From NCBI RefSeq assembly GCF_030010415.1, contig NZ_JASCSA010000002.1: a stretch of 64,000 nt of DNA; one strand, written 5' to 3'. Shown piece by piece: positions 34,421 to 43,191 of this stretch; position 1 is the first letter of the stretch; each line of letters begins with the position of its first letter. A program made the position numbers and the translations under genes. Origin of the DNA: Cobetia amphilecti (lineage in GTDB: Bacteria; Pseudomonadota; Gammaproteobacteria; Pseudomonadales; Halomonadaceae). The notes under the pieces were generated by a model. That model worked only from the letters and a program-made list of their open reading frames with translations. It ran no database searches and had not been told where the DNA came from.

Positions 34421-36577
34421 ATGCGCCTGATCATCGCCGAAAAGCCCAGCCTTGCCCGCGCCATTGCCGAGGCGCTGCCCGGACGCTCAAGCAAGCGCGA
34501 CGGCTATATCGATGCCGGTGACACCCGTGTCACCTGGTGCATCGGCCACCTGCTGGAGCAGGCCCCGCCGGATGACTACGACGAGCGCTTCAAGCGCTGG
34601 TCGCTGGATCACCTGCCGATCATCCCCGAGCAATGGAAGCTCAAGCCACGCAGCCAGGCGCGCGGTCAGCTCAAGACCATCCGCGAGCAGCTCAAGCTGG
34701 CCGATGAGGTCGTGCATGCCGGCGACCCCGACCGTGAAGGCCAGCTGCTGGTGCAGGAAGTGCTGGAGCACATGCGCTGGCGCGGGCCGGTCAAACGCCT
34801 GCTGATCAGTGACATGAACCGCCCCGCCGTCAGCCGTGCCCTCAACAAGCTGGACGACAATCAGCGCTGGCAGCCGCTCTATGAAGCCGCACTGGCGCGC
34901 CAGCGCGCCGACTGGCTGTACGGCATGAATCTGACCCGCGCCTGGACATTGACCGGGCGCCAGGCCGGCCACGACGGCGTATTGTCGGTAGGCCGTGTGC
35001 AGACGCCGCTGCTGGGGCTGGTCGTGCGCCGTGACGAGGAAATCGAGGCCTTCGAGCCCCGCGCCTTCTTCCCGCTGTGGATAGAGGCTGGCGTGGCGGC
35101 GGGCAGCTTCAAGGCCTGGTGGCATGCGCCCAGCTCACCCTGGCTGCAACGCCTGGCGGACAAGGGCACCCCGCTGCCACTGGATGACAAGGGGCGCCTG
35201 CTGGATAGCCGCCCCGCCGAGCGCCTCGCCCGCCATCTCGCGACCTTGACCACCCTCGGCGATGGCCATGTCGAAAGTGTCGAGGCCAGCGACAAGTCAC
35301 AGCCCGCGCCGCTGCCCTATTCGCTCTCGGCGCTGCAGGTCGATGCCGCGCGCCGTTTTCGCCTGCCCGCCCAGAAGGTCCTCGACACCTGTCAGGCGCT
35401 TTACGAGCGTCATCAGCTGATCACCTATCCGCGCTCCGACTGCCGCTACCTGCCGCGCGAACATCACGCCGGCATGGCCAATCTGATGATCAGCGCCTGC
35501 GTGGGTGACCGCGAGCTTGAACGCTACAGTGGCGGCGCCGATTTCAGCCTGCGCTCGCGCGCCTTCAATGACAGCAAGGTCAGCGCGCACCACGCCTTGG
35601 CGCCGACCGGACGCGAGCCGGACTATGCGCGTCTCTCGCGCGATGAAGCCAATCTCTACCGCATGATCACGCGCAACGTGCTGGCCCAGTTCTACCCGGC
35701 CTATCGCTATCGCGAGGTCAAGGTCGAGCTGCGCTTCGCCAAGGAGCCCTTCCGCGCCAGTGGCCGCAGCGTCATCGACGAGGGCTGGAAGGTTCTGTTC
35801 CAGCGCACTGCGGAGGCCGGGGAGACAGCTGACAAGAAGGCCTCTGACAAGAACGCAGCCGCCGATGACAAGACACCGCCGCCGCTGCCCGCCCTGACGG
35901 AAGGTGAACCGGCCTGCGTGCTCGACTGCGGTATCGAGGAGAAAGAGACCCGCCCGCCGGAACCCTTCAATGACGCCAGCCTGATCCAGGCGATGATGAA
36001 CATCGCGCGCTACGTCGAGGATGAAGCGGTGCGACGCACGCTGCGCGATGTGGATGGCCTTGGCACCGAGGCGACACGCGCCGGCATGCTCGAGACGCTG
36101 ATCAATCGCGGCTATCTGGTACGCGAAGGCCAGGCGATGCGCTCGACGCGTATCGGCCGCGCGCTGATTCATGCGCTGCCGCCTGCCGTATCGCGTCCGG
36201 AGCGCACCGCACAGTGGGAGCAACGCCTGAGCCTGATCCACGAGCAAGGCGACCCGGCGGCGCCCTTCTTGAGCGAGCTGATCGTGGACCTGCGTGCGCT
36301 GCTCGCCGATAGCTCCGCCAGCCGCTTGAGCACGGCACTGGCCAGCGTCGGCGGTGCGACACCCGCGCCGCGCAAGGGCGGTGGCAAGGGCGGCTCGCGT
36401 CGCAAGGCCACGCCCTACAAGAAGCGCGCCTCTGGCAGCTCTTCTGGCAGCTCTTCTGGCAAGACCGCTTCTGGCAGCACTGTTGGCAGCAATAAGGACG
36501 GCGCTTCTCGTAAAAGTGCTTCCACCAGGAGTCCCCGCAAGCGAGCGACTGGGTCACGGCGCAAGACCGATAGCTGA
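34421..36577 (+). CDS. topB: DNA topoisomerase III
   Basis: A 718-residue type IA topoisomerase that decatenates DNA through a 5'-phosphotyrosine. The Toprim domain starts LIIAEKPSLARAIAEALPG, and the acidic motif GDPDREGQLLVQEVL holds the metal-binding DxD. The active-site Tyr lies in LITYPRSDCRYL near residue 335, and the GTEATRAGMLETLINRGYL block is typical. The normal Cys4 zinc fingers of TopA are absent, as expected for TopB. The C-terminal 75 residues are a basic Ser/Gly/Lys/Arg tail with 12-bp repeats, probably for DNA binding. The extra insertion near residues 465-490 is Lys/Asp/Ala-rich. The start at 34421 matches the conserved N-terminus. Confidence 0.95.
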   Translation: MRLIIAEKPSLARAIAEALPGRSSKRDGYIDAGDTRVTWCIGHLLEQAPPDDYDERFKRWSLDHLPIIPEQWKLKPRSQARGQLKTIREQLKLADEVVHAGDPDREGQLLVQEVLEHMRWRGPVKRLLISDMNRPAVSRALNKLDDNQRWQPLYEAALARQRADWLYGMNLTRAWTLTGRQAGHDGVLSVGRVQTPLLGLVVRRDEEIEAFEPRAFFPLWIEAGVAAGSFKAWWHAPSSPWLQRLADKGTPLPLDDKGRLLDSRPAERLARHLATLTTLGDGHVESVEASDKSQPAPLPYSLSALQVDAARRFRLPAQKVLDTCQALYERHQLITYPRSDCRYLPREHHAGMANLMISACVGDRELERYSGGADFSLRSRAFNDSKVSAHHALAPTGREPDYARLSRDEANLYRMITRNVLAQFYPAYRYREVKVELRFAKEPFRASGRSVIDEGWKVLFQRTAEAGETADKKASDKNAAADDKTPPPLPALTEGEPACVLDCGIEEKETRPPEPFNDASLIQAMMNIARYVEDEAVRRTLRDVDGLGTEATRAGMLETLINRGYLVREGQAMRSTRIGRALIHALPPAVSRPERTAQWEQRLSLIHEQGDPAAPFLSELIVDLRALLADSSASRLSTALASVGGATPAPRKGGGKGGSRRKATPYKKRASGSSSGSSSGKTASGSTVGSNKDGASRKSASTRSPRKRATGSRRKTDS
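36430..36465 (+). repeat. Imperfect 12-bp tandem repeats in the topB tail
   Basis: TCTGGCAGCTCT occurs twice in tandem and is followed by a diverged third copy, encoding SGSS repeats. A fourth partial copy lies a few bases later. Confidence 0.8.
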
Positions 36578-36645
36578 CAGCGGGTCGGGTGAAGTACAAC
36601 CGGCCTCCTCTTGCACTGACGCACTGCTCTGCTCTCCATGACAAG

Positions 36646-37701
36646 ATGACAAATATGCACACAATGACTGATCCGGAAGATAACTGGCTGTGGATCATCG
36701 GTCCGGGCGCCATCGGGCGTCTGCTGGCGGCATCACTGATGGCAGCACGCCAGCGAGAGCTGCGTGAGCAGGGGGCATCCGCGCTACCGCGTGTCTTGCT
36801 GCTGGGGCGTCAGGCAATGGCGGGGCAAGCGGTCATGCTCGACATGACCACACCAGAATCGCTCATTGTTAGCTCAAGGATAAATCATTCAACAATTGAC
36901 ACACTACAAGACTCGTCATTTAGAAAGCCTTCTGCCATCTGGCTGACGACCAAGGCCCACGGTGTACCCGCCGTCTGGCAGCAACTGGCACCACATATCA
37001 CGCCCGAGACTCCCGTGACCTGCTGGCAGAACGGACTGAGCGCTCAGCCGTGGCTGGCCGAACGCCACGCCAACCTGCTATGCGCCAGCACCACCGAAGG
37101 CGCCTGGCTGCCAGCCGAGACTGGCGCAAGCACGACGCCTGACAATGGCTCAACAGCGGATGACCTCCAACACCTTGGCGTGCAACACGCCGGGCGCGGC
37201 CACACCTGGCTGGGCGCATGGCAGAGTGGCGGTGACGGCGATCACGACAGCCAGTCCAATCAGGCCGCTCTCATGCAAGGTGACTGGCTCAAGGCTGCAG
37301 GGTTTGCGTGCGAGCAGACGCCAGACATCCAGACTCGCCTGTGGCACAAGCTGGCGATCAATGCGGCGATCAACCCCCTGGTGGCACGCTATCGCATTCG
37401 CAATGGCCAGCTGCGCGACCGGCCATTTGCCCCGATGGTGCGCCAGGCGGTCGAGGAGATCAGCGCGGTGCTGGATAGCGAAGGCATCCCTGCCCCGGAG
37501 GAAGGCTGGCAGGCGCTGGTCGAGCAGGTCATCCGCGCGACCGCCAACAATCGCGCCTCGATGCTGCAGGATGTGCTTGCCGGTCGCCCTACCGAGGTCG
37601 AGGCGATCCTTGGCCCGTTGCGCAGCACTGCCGCCCGACATGGGCTGGCCCTGCCCTTGCTGGATGACCTCTACCGCCAGCTGAGCACGCCGCAGCGCTG
37701 A
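36646..37701 (+). CDS. Ketopantoate reductase (PanE/ApbA)-like protein
   Basis: A protein of about 351 residues of the PanE family, NADPH-dependent reductases that make pantoate from ketopantoate. The N-terminal Rossmann motif is WIIGPGAIGRLLAASL, and LTTKAHGVPAV is the strand 4 motif. The catalytic-Lys region is KLAINAAINPLVARYRIRNG, and the Ser/Asp region is RASMLQDVLAGRPTEVEAILG. Central residues of about 145-200 are an unusual Thr/Gly/Asp-rich insertion (NGSTADD, GGDGDHDSQS). Three close in-frame ATGs (36646, 36655, 36664) leave the start open. A 70-base AT-rich patch near 36865-36935 stands out from the GC-rich gene. It is the last gene before a convergent terminator. Confidence 0.78.
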   Translation: MTNMHTMTDPEDNWLWIIGPGAIGRLLAASLMAARQRELREQGASALPRVLLLGRQAMAGQAVMLDMTTPESLIVSSRINHSTIDTLQDSSFRKPSAIWLTTKAHGVPAVWQQLAPHITPETPVTCWQNGLSAQPWLAERHANLLCASTTEGAWLPAETGASTTPDNGSTADDLQHLGVQHAGRGHTWLGAWQSGGDGDHDSQSNQAALMQGDWLKAAGFACEQTPDIQTRLWHKLAINAAINPLVARYRIRNGQLRDRPFAPMVRQAVEEISAVLDSEGIPAPEEGWQALVEQVIRATANNRASMLQDVLAGRPTEVEAILGPLRSTAARHGLALPLLDDLYRQLSTPQR

Positions 37702-37781
37702 GACCGGCATCACAACCATCCCAGCGACTCCAGCCAGACAAGTTAGCCTCGCCTCTCACCCCAGATGACGCGCACAAAAAA

Positions 37782-37805
37782 GACCCGCCTCGCGAGAGAC
37801 GGGTC
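37782..37805 (-). terminator. Terminator of the zwf-pgl-eda operon
   Basis: GACCCG (37782-37787) pairs with CGGGTC (37800-37805) around CTCGCGAG. The run of six or more A to its left becomes a U-tract on the minus strand. It lies about 130 bases past the eda stop. Confidence 0.8.
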
Positions 37806-37932
37806 ACAAGCAACAGCCAAGCTGTCGAGAGAGAGCAGTACTGGCAGCCTGTCAGCCTCAAGCACGACGGCGTGCATGACGTTGGCAGGCAACCGCTGGA
37901 TCAGTGGCCAGCACTCATCCAGATATCAGGCT

Positions 37933-38595
37933 TCAGCGGTGGAAACGCTCTGAGGCTTCACGCGCCAGCTCGCGGATACCATCCCAGTCACCCGCATCGA
38001 TCAATTTCTGCGGCGCAACCCAGCTACCACCGACACACATCACGTTCTTGAGCGCGAGGTAGTCAGCGGCGTTGCTCAGGGAGATGCCGCCAGTCGGGCA
38101 GAAGCGTGCTTCGCTGATCGGGCCACCGAAGGACTTGATCGCATTGACGCCGCCCGCGGCTTCCGCCGGGAAGAACTTGAAGCGACGGTAGCCGTACTGC
38201 CAGCCCGTCATCAGCTCCGAGACGGTCGCGACACCCGGCAGCATCGGTACGCTGCTGGTCACGCCGTACTGGTACAGCGCTTCGGTGGTGCCCGGCGTGA
38301 CGATGAAGTCGACGCCCAGCTCTTCCACCTGGCGATACTGTTCCGGCGTCAGCACGGTGCCGGCACCGATGCTGGCGTTGGGCAGCGCTTCACGCATCAG
38401 ACGGATGGCTTCCAGCGCGCAGTCGGTACGCAGCGTGACTTCCAGTACGGTCAGGCCACCTTCGTAAAGGGCCTTGCCCAGCGGTACGGCGTCCTCGATG
38501 CGCTCGACGGCGATCACCGGCAGCACGGAGGCTTTCTGGCAGATGCTGTCGATCTCGGTGGTGCGAGTCGACGGAAGCTGTTTTTCAAAGCTCAT
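37933..38595 (-). CDS. eda: KDPG aldolase (2-dehydro-3-deoxy-phosphogluconate aldolase)
   Basis: A 220-residue enzyme that splits KDPG into pyruvate and glyceraldehyde-3-phosphate, ending the Entner-Doudoroff pathway. The Schiff-base lysine is Lys140 in RRFKFFPAE, and the catalytic Glu52 is in VLEVTLRT. IGAGTVLTPEQ and CPTGGISLSNAADYL are typical phosphate-binding blocks. AAGGAG is six bases before the ATG. It is the third gene of zwf-pgl-eda, 56 bases after pgl. The dehydratase gene edd is not in the window. Confidence 0.97.
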   Translation of the reverse strand: MSFEKQLPSTRTTEIDSICQKASVLPVIAVERIEDAVPLGKALYEGGLTVLEVTLRTDCALEAIRLMREALPNASIGAGTVLTPEQYRQVEELGVDFIVTPGTTEALYQYGVTSSVPMLPGVATVSELMTGWQYGYRRFKFFPAEAAGGVNAIKSFGGPISEARFCPTGGISLSNAADYLALKNVMCVGGSWVAPQKLIDAGDWDGIRELAREASERFHR

Positions 38596-38651
38596 GGCGT
38601 TCTCCTTGTGCCGCGGCCAGCCTCCCTTGTGGCTGGCCGCGGCCGATGTGA

Positions 38652-39344
38652 TCAGGGGGCCCAGTAAAGCGCCAGCGGCGCGGACAGGAAGGCACGAATC
38701 GGCAGTTCACTGACCGCCTCGACATCGCTCAGCGCGCGCGACAGCACGGCCTGCTTGTCGGTCCCCGTGAGATGAAGCACGGTACGACGCGTCTGGCGCA
38801 GACGCTCGAGAGACAGCGTGATACGCGCCTGCGGCACGCTGGGTGCACGCATCGGCACACAGCAATCCGCACTGGTCAGCGCTTCCTGAAGGCGGTCGCC
38901 ATCCGGGAACAGCGAGGCCGTATGGCCATCGCTGCCCATGCCGAGAATCAGCGCGGAAGCCGGCCAGGGGAGCGCCGCGATGCGAGCACTCACTTCTGCG
39001 CAACCATCTTCCGGCTCTGCCTCGGCGTTGGTCAGCGGATGGAAGGTGGCGGCACTGGCCGCACCGCTCAGCAGGTGCTCACGCACGAAGCGTGCATTGC
39101 TGTCATCGGCGTCTTCGCTCACCCAACGCTCATCGGCGAGGGTGATATCGACCCGCGACCAGTCCAGCGGCTTGTCGCGCAGCGCGGCAAACAGCGGCTT
39201 GGGCGTGGAGCCGCCGGAAACCACCAGCAGCGCACGCGCTGACGGATCAACGTCGAGATCAGCACGCAAGGCGGCGGCCAGATACTCGGCGAGAGAGTGT
39301 GCGGTCTGTACGCGCGGGTCCTGCTCAGTCACGGTGGCGTTCAT
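38652..39344 (-). CDS. pgl: 6-phosphogluconolactonase
   Basis: A 230-residue enzyme that hydrolyses 6-phosphogluconolactone made by Zwf. Motifs are LVVSGGSTPKPLFAAL, VDITLADERWV and LILGMGSDGHTASLFPDG, the last being the family signature. The C-terminal RRTVLHLTGTDKQAVL is usual. The frame has an ATG five codons earlier, but that ATG lies within the ribosome site (ATGAGGAG), and homologues start at MNATVTEQ. So I choose 39344, one base after the zwf stop, which implies translational coupling. Confidence 0.95.
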   Translation of the reverse strand: MNATVTEQDPRVQTAHSLAEYLAAALRADLDVDPSARALLVVSGGSTPKPLFAALRDKPLDWSRVDITLADERWVSEDADDSNARFVREHLLSGAASAATFHPLTNAEAEPEDGCAEVSARIAALPWPASALILGMGSDGHTASLFPDGDRLQEALTSADCCVPMRAPSVPQARITLSLERLRQTRRTVLHLTGTDKQAVLSRALSDVEAVSELPIRAFLSAPLALYWAP

Positions 39345-39345
39345 C

Positions 39346-40836
39346 TCAATACTCCTCATACCAGCTGCGACCGTCGCGCGTGATCATCGCGATCGAGGAG
39401 ACGGGCCCCCAGGAGCCGGCCGGATAACGGCGCGGCGTGGCGGCGCGGGATTCCCAGCCATCGATGAGGGTATCGACCCAGCGCCAGGCGTGCTCGATCT
39501 CGTCGCGACGCACGAACAGATACTGCTGACCCTTGATGACCTCCAGCAGCAGACGTTCGTAAGCTTCCGGAATACGGCGCTTGGGGAAGGCGCTGTTGAA
39601 GTCGAGATCCAGCGGGCCCGGACGCAGACGCATGCCCTTGTCGAGACCGGAGTCCTTGGTCAGCACCTGCAGGGAGATGCCCTCGGACGGCTGAAGACGA
39701 ATGATCAGCTTGTTGGCCGCCAGCGAGCGCTGGTCCGGATCGAAGATGTAGTGCGGCTGCTGACGGAAGTGGATCACGATCTGTGACAGCTTCTCCGGCA
39801 TGCGCTTGCCGGTCCGCAGGTAGAACGGCACACCGGCCCAGCGCCAGTTGGAGACTTCGGTCTTGAAGGCCACGAAGGTCTCGGTCTGGGATTCGGTGTT
39901 GGCCCCCTCTTCATCGAGGTAGCCCGGCACGTGCTGGCCATCGACGGCACCCGCGATGTACTGACCACGTACCAGATCCGTGTTGAGACGCTCGCCGGTG
40001 ATCGGGCGCAACGCCTTGAGCACCTTGACCTTCTCGTCACGAATGGCGTCCGCGTCCAGGTTGGACGGCGGGTCCATCGCGATCAGACACAGCAGCTGCA
40101 GCAGGTGGTTCTGCACCATGTCACGCAGCTGACCGGCCTGATCGAAGTAGCCCCAGCGCCCTTCGATGCCGACCTTCTCCGCCACGGTGATCTCGACGTG
40201 GGAAATCTGGTTCTGATTCCACTGATTGCCGAACATCGGATTGGCGAAGCGCAGCGCGATCAGGTTCTGGACGGTTTCCTTGCCCAGATAGTGATCGATA
40301 CGATAGATCTGGGATTCGTGGAAGACGGCGCCGATCGCGTCGTTGACGACGCGCGAGCTCTCCAGATCAGAGCCGATCGGCTTCTCGACCACGACACGTG
40401 AGTGCTCGTCGAGGCAGCCCGCCGCCTGCAGATTGCTGCTGATGTCGCCGTAGATACGCGACGGTACGGAAAGATAGATCATCAGCGGGCGCGGCGACGG
40501 CTTGCCCTTGGCATCCACACGCCAATCGGCAATTGCGGAATAGCCTTCCACGGTGCTGAAGTCCAGCGCCGCATAGCTGATGCGAGAGAGGAAGCGCTCG
40601 ATGCATTCCTTCTCGAGGTGTTCCGGCTTGACGCGCTCCTTGAGCGCCGCCTGCACGGTGTCCTTGAAGGATTCGAGGCTGACATCCTGACGCGCCAGAC
40701 CGATCAGGCGGGTTGCCTTCTCGAGCAGACCGTCACGGTCGAGGTGATAGAGGGCTGGATATAGCTTGCGCTTGGCGAGGTCGCCCAAGGCGCCGAACAG
40801 GGCAATATCCACGCCCGGAATGATGTCGGAACTCAT
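39346..40836 (-). CDS. zwf: Glucose-6-phosphate dehydrogenase
   Basis: A 496-residue NADP(H)-linked enzyme that oxidises glucose-6-phosphate, feeding both the Entner-Doudoroff and pentose phosphate routes. The dinucleotide loop is FGALGDLAKRKLYPALY; the usual consensus has Ser or Thr where this has Leu. The active site RIDHYLGKETVQN holds the catalytic His/Lys. VPFYLRTGKRMPEK and the C-terminal EAYERLLLEVIKG are standard. The frame is open to 41052, but the protein begins MSSDIIPGVDIALFGALG in line with the family. It is the first gene of zwf-pgl-eda, divergent from hexR. Confidence 0.97.
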   Translation of the reverse strand: MSSDIIPGVDIALFGALGDLAKRKLYPALYHLDRDGLLEKATRLIGLARQDVSLESFKDTVQAALKERVKPEHLEKECIERFLSRISYAALDFSTVEGYSAIADWRVDAKGKPSPRPLMIYLSVPSRIYGDISSNLQAAGCLDEHSRVVVEKPIGSDLESSRVVNDAIGAVFHESQIYRIDHYLGKETVQNLIALRFANPMFGNQWNQNQISHVEITVAEKVGIEGRWGYFDQAGQLRDMVQNHLLQLLCLIAMDPPSNLDADAIRDEKVKVLKALRPITGERLNTDLVRGQYIAGAVDGQHVPGYLDEEGANTESQTETFVAFKTEVSNWRWAGVPFYLRTGKRMPEKLSQIVIHFRQQPHYIFDPDQRSLAANKLIIRLQPSEGISLQVLTKDSGLDKGMRLRPGPLDLDFNSAFPKRRIPEAYERLLLEVIKGQQYLFVRRDEIEHAWRWVDTLIDGWESRAATPRRYPAGSWGPVSSIAMITRDGRSWYEEY

Positions 40837-41008
40837 GCCGCCGATTTCTCCCGTCGAAACTGCCCTGTATGCCGAAATGACCGACAAGGTGGGCGACTTC
40901 GAACCCGCTTCCTGGAAGGCTGCGCAGGCTGGCGCGGCGAGGAGAGGCTCGAATGACACACGGCACCGGGAAGGCGTTGGCGATACATGGCTGGTTATAT
41001 TAACAACA

Positions 41009-41037
41009 AATGTAGCGATAACGCCGCTGTCACTCAA
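41009..41037 (-). promoter_or_regulatory. Candidate zwf promoter
   Basis: On the minus strand TTGAGT (41037-41032) and TACATT (41014-41009) are separated by 17 bases, about 175 bases before the zwf ATG. Confidence 0.45.
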
Positions 41038-41055
41038 GACAATTCGCCCCACAAA

Positions 41056-41071
41056 TAGGTAAACTTACCTA
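41056..41071. promoter_or_regulatory. Palindromic operator candidate between zwf and hexR
   Basis: TAGGTAA-AC-TTACCTA is a perfect 7-2-7 palindrome, 19 bases upstream of the zwf -35 candidate and about 155 bases before hexR. It could bind a dimeric regulator. Confidence 0.5.
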
Positions 41072-41187
41072 AAAGTGGTAGTCAGCGGCGCTTTCGCTTT
41101 CACCTCGTCCTTCGCGCCCCTGGATCAGCAAGTGACCCAAAGAGATGCTTGGCCTACCAGACGAGTGAGGCTAGGATGCCCAGATTA

Positions 41188-41205
41188 CGTAGTTATTTCA
41201 CTACA
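41188..41205. promoter_or_regulatory. HexR-like operator candidate before hexR
   Basis: CGTAGT-TATTTC-ACTACA (one mismatch between arms) lies 21 bases before hexR. It resembles the TGTArT/AyTACA half-sites reported for HexR in gammaproteobacteria, though with a longer spacer. It suggests autoregulation. Confidence 0.4.
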
Positions 41206-41226
41206 CAATGGCAGGGTAACAGGCGA

Positions 41227-42084
41227 ATGGCAGTACACGACCTCATCAATCGCATCCGTGAACGTCTCGACGAGCTCAATCGCTCCGAGCGCAAGGTCGC
41301 CGACGTCATTCTGGCGGACCCGGCTGCGGCCACCGGCATGAGCATCGCGGCGCTCGCTCAGGCCTCACTGGTCAGTGAGCCGACCGTCAACCGCTTCTGT
41401 CGCAACTTCGATGCCAAGGGCTTCCCCGACTTCAAGATCAAGCTGGCCCAGAGTCTGGCCGGCGGTACGCCCTACGTGTCACGCAGTGTCGATCAGAACG
41501 ATGATGCCGCCGCCTATGGCGACAAGATTCTCGGTGCCACCGTGGCCGCGCTCGACGATGCCCGTCGCGCACTGGACCCCAGACGCATCGAGCGCGCCGT
41601 CGACTACCTGAGCCAGGCCAAGCAGATCTGCTTCTTCGGCCTTGGCGCCTCAGGCCCGGTCGCAGCGGATGCCCAGCACAAGTTCTTCCGCTTCAACCTG
41701 CCGGTCATGGCCTATGAAGATGTGCTCATGCAGCGCATGGTGGCCGCCGCCTGCCATACCGGCGACGTGATCGTGATCATCTCCTACACCGGGCGCACCC
41801 GCGAGCTGGTCGATATCGCCAAGCTCGCACGCAGCAATGGCGCCGCGGTACTGGGCATCACCGCACCGGACTCTCCGCTGGCGCGCGAGTGCACCGAAGT
41901 GCTGGAAGTCATGGCGCCGGAAGACACCGATATCTATATGCCGATGACCTCACGCATGATCCACCTGGCCCTGATCGACGTGCTGGCCACCGGCGTGACG
42001 CTGCGCCGCGGAGAAGACTTCCAGCAACATCTCAAGAAGATCAAGGACAGCTTGAAGGACACCCGTTTCCCACCGGAGTCTTGA
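41227..42084 (+). CDS. hexR: HexR, RpiR-family regulator of glucose catabolism
   Basis: A 285-residue DNA-binding repressor or activator. The N-terminal RpiR helix-turn-helix includes RSERKVADVIL and SIAALAQASLVSEPTVNRFC. The C-terminal SIS sugar-phosphate domain has ICFFGLGASGPVAADAQHKFF and VIIISYTGRTRELVDIAK. HexR senses KDPG and controls zwf, pgl, eda and related genes in Pseudomonas and Shewanella. Its place divergent to zwf-pgl-eda is classic. The frame opens at 41149, but the family N-terminus and AGG near 41220 favour ATG 41227. Confidence 0.92.
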   Translation: MAVHDLINRIRERLDELNRSERKVADVILADPAAATGMSIAALAQASLVSEPTVNRFCRNFDAKGFPDFKIKLAQSLAGGTPYVSRSVDQNDDAAAYGDKILGATVAALDDARRALDPRRIERAVDYLSQAKQICFFGLGASGPVAADAQHKFFRFNLPVMAYEDVLMQRMVAAACHTGDVIVIISYTGRTRELVDIAKLARSNGAAVLGITAPDSPLARECTEVLEVMAPEDTDIYMPMTSRMIHLALIDVLATGVTLRRGEDFQQHLKKIKDSLKDTRFPPES

Positions 42085-42305
42085 GCACTCGTCACCAAGT
42101 CCATCAGCCCCCGCCACGGCAAATGAGCTCTTCCTGCGTAGCCATTCAACGCGCTACTGACGCTTCAGCGCCACTTGAGCGATCCTTCAGGCATGGCGCG
42201 GGGCTTGCACCCGCGTGATCAAGACACAACAATACGCGCCATACCCCCTGACATGCGGTGCTCGCCGCATGATGTCTCATGTCGTGAATGCTGAGGATGC
42301 TTCCC
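42085..42305. other. Intergenic region with stem-loops before the ABC transporter genes
   Basis: There are two inverted repeats, ATGGCGCG/CGCGCCAT (42193-42200, 42235-42242) and CATGCGG/CCGCATG (42252-42258, 42265-42271). They could end hexR transcription or regulate the transporter. No gene is seen. Confidence 0.45.
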
Positions 42306-43187
42306 ATGCGCTGGCTGGCCACTGCTGCTCTGACCCTGATTTCCGCCCTTCCCGTGACCATGAGTCTGGCTCAGGCCGACACCTTCAAGTTCACGGCGAT
42401 TCCGGATGAAGACGAGTCACGCCTGGTCGAGCGTTTCGACAAGGTCGCCGACTATCTGGAAGAGAAGCTGGGCGTCGATGTCGAGTATGTGCCGGTCAAA
42501 TCCTACAGCGCCGCCGTCAGCGCCTTCCGCAATGATCAGATCCAGATGGCCTGGTTCGGCGGCCTGACAGGTGTTCAGGCACGTCAGATGGTGCCGGGCT
42601 CCGTCGCCATCGCCCAGGGCGTGGAAGACGCCGCCTTCCGCAGCTACTTCATCGCGCGTCGCGACCTCAAGCTGGCCGGCGATGCCGCCGAGCCGCTGGA
42701 CGCCCTGCCCGACTCCCTCGAAGGACACTCCTTCACCTTCGGCGCCAAGACCTCCACTTCAGGCCGCCTGATGCCGGAATACTATCTGCGCGAGCAGTTC
42801 CAGCAGGCGCCGGACGCCCTGTTCAGCCGCATCGGTTTCTCCGGCGACCACTCACGCACCATCGCACTGGTCGCCGCCGGCACCTATGACGTGGGCGCGG
42901 TCAACTTCGCGGTGTGGGAAGCGGCCGTCAAGGATGGCAAGGTCGACCCGAGCAAGGTGCAGGTGCTGTGGCAGACGCCGGCCTACCCGGATTATCAGTG
43001 GACCATTCGTGGCGATGCCGACAGCCACTTCGGCGCGGACTTCACTGCCCATGTCACCACGGCCCTGCTGGACATGAAGGACCCGGACCTGCTCGAGAGC
43101 TTCCCGCGCTCCGGCTTCATTCCGGCCAGCAACGATGACTACGCGCCGATCAAGACCGTCGGTGAACAGCTCGGTCTGCTGCGCTGA
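42306..43187 (+). CDS. Periplasmic binding protein of a putative selenate/phosphonate-family ABC transporter
   Basis: A 293-residue protein with a signal peptide (cleavage near LAQA-DT, residue 23). It is a PhnD-like type 2 periplasmic binding protein. The opening FTAIPDEDESRLVERFDKVA and the blocks WFGGLTGVQARQMVPGS, KTSTSGRLMPEYYLRE and GFSGDHSRTIALV match, from memory, the clade annotated as putative selenate-binding rather than phosphonate-binding. The substrate is not proven by sequence; phosphite, phosphonate or another oxyanion is possible. GAGGA is eight bases before ATG 42306. It is the first gene of a three-gene transporter operon. Confidence 0.8.
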   Translation: MRWLATAALTLISALPVTMSLAQADTFKFTAIPDEDESRLVERFDKVADYLEEKLGVDVEYVPVKSYSAAVSAFRNDQIQMAWFGGLTGVQARQMVPGSVAIAQGVEDAAFRSYFIARRDLKLAGDAAEPLDALPDSLEGHSFTFGAKTSTSGRLMPEYYLREQFQQAPDALFSRIGFSGDHSRTIALVAAGTYDVGAVNFAVWEAAVKDGKVDPSKVQVLWQTPAYPDYQWTIRGDADSHFGADFTAHVTTALLDMKDPDLLESFPRSGFIPASNDDYAPIKTVGEQLGLLR

Positions 43188-43191
43188 GCTC

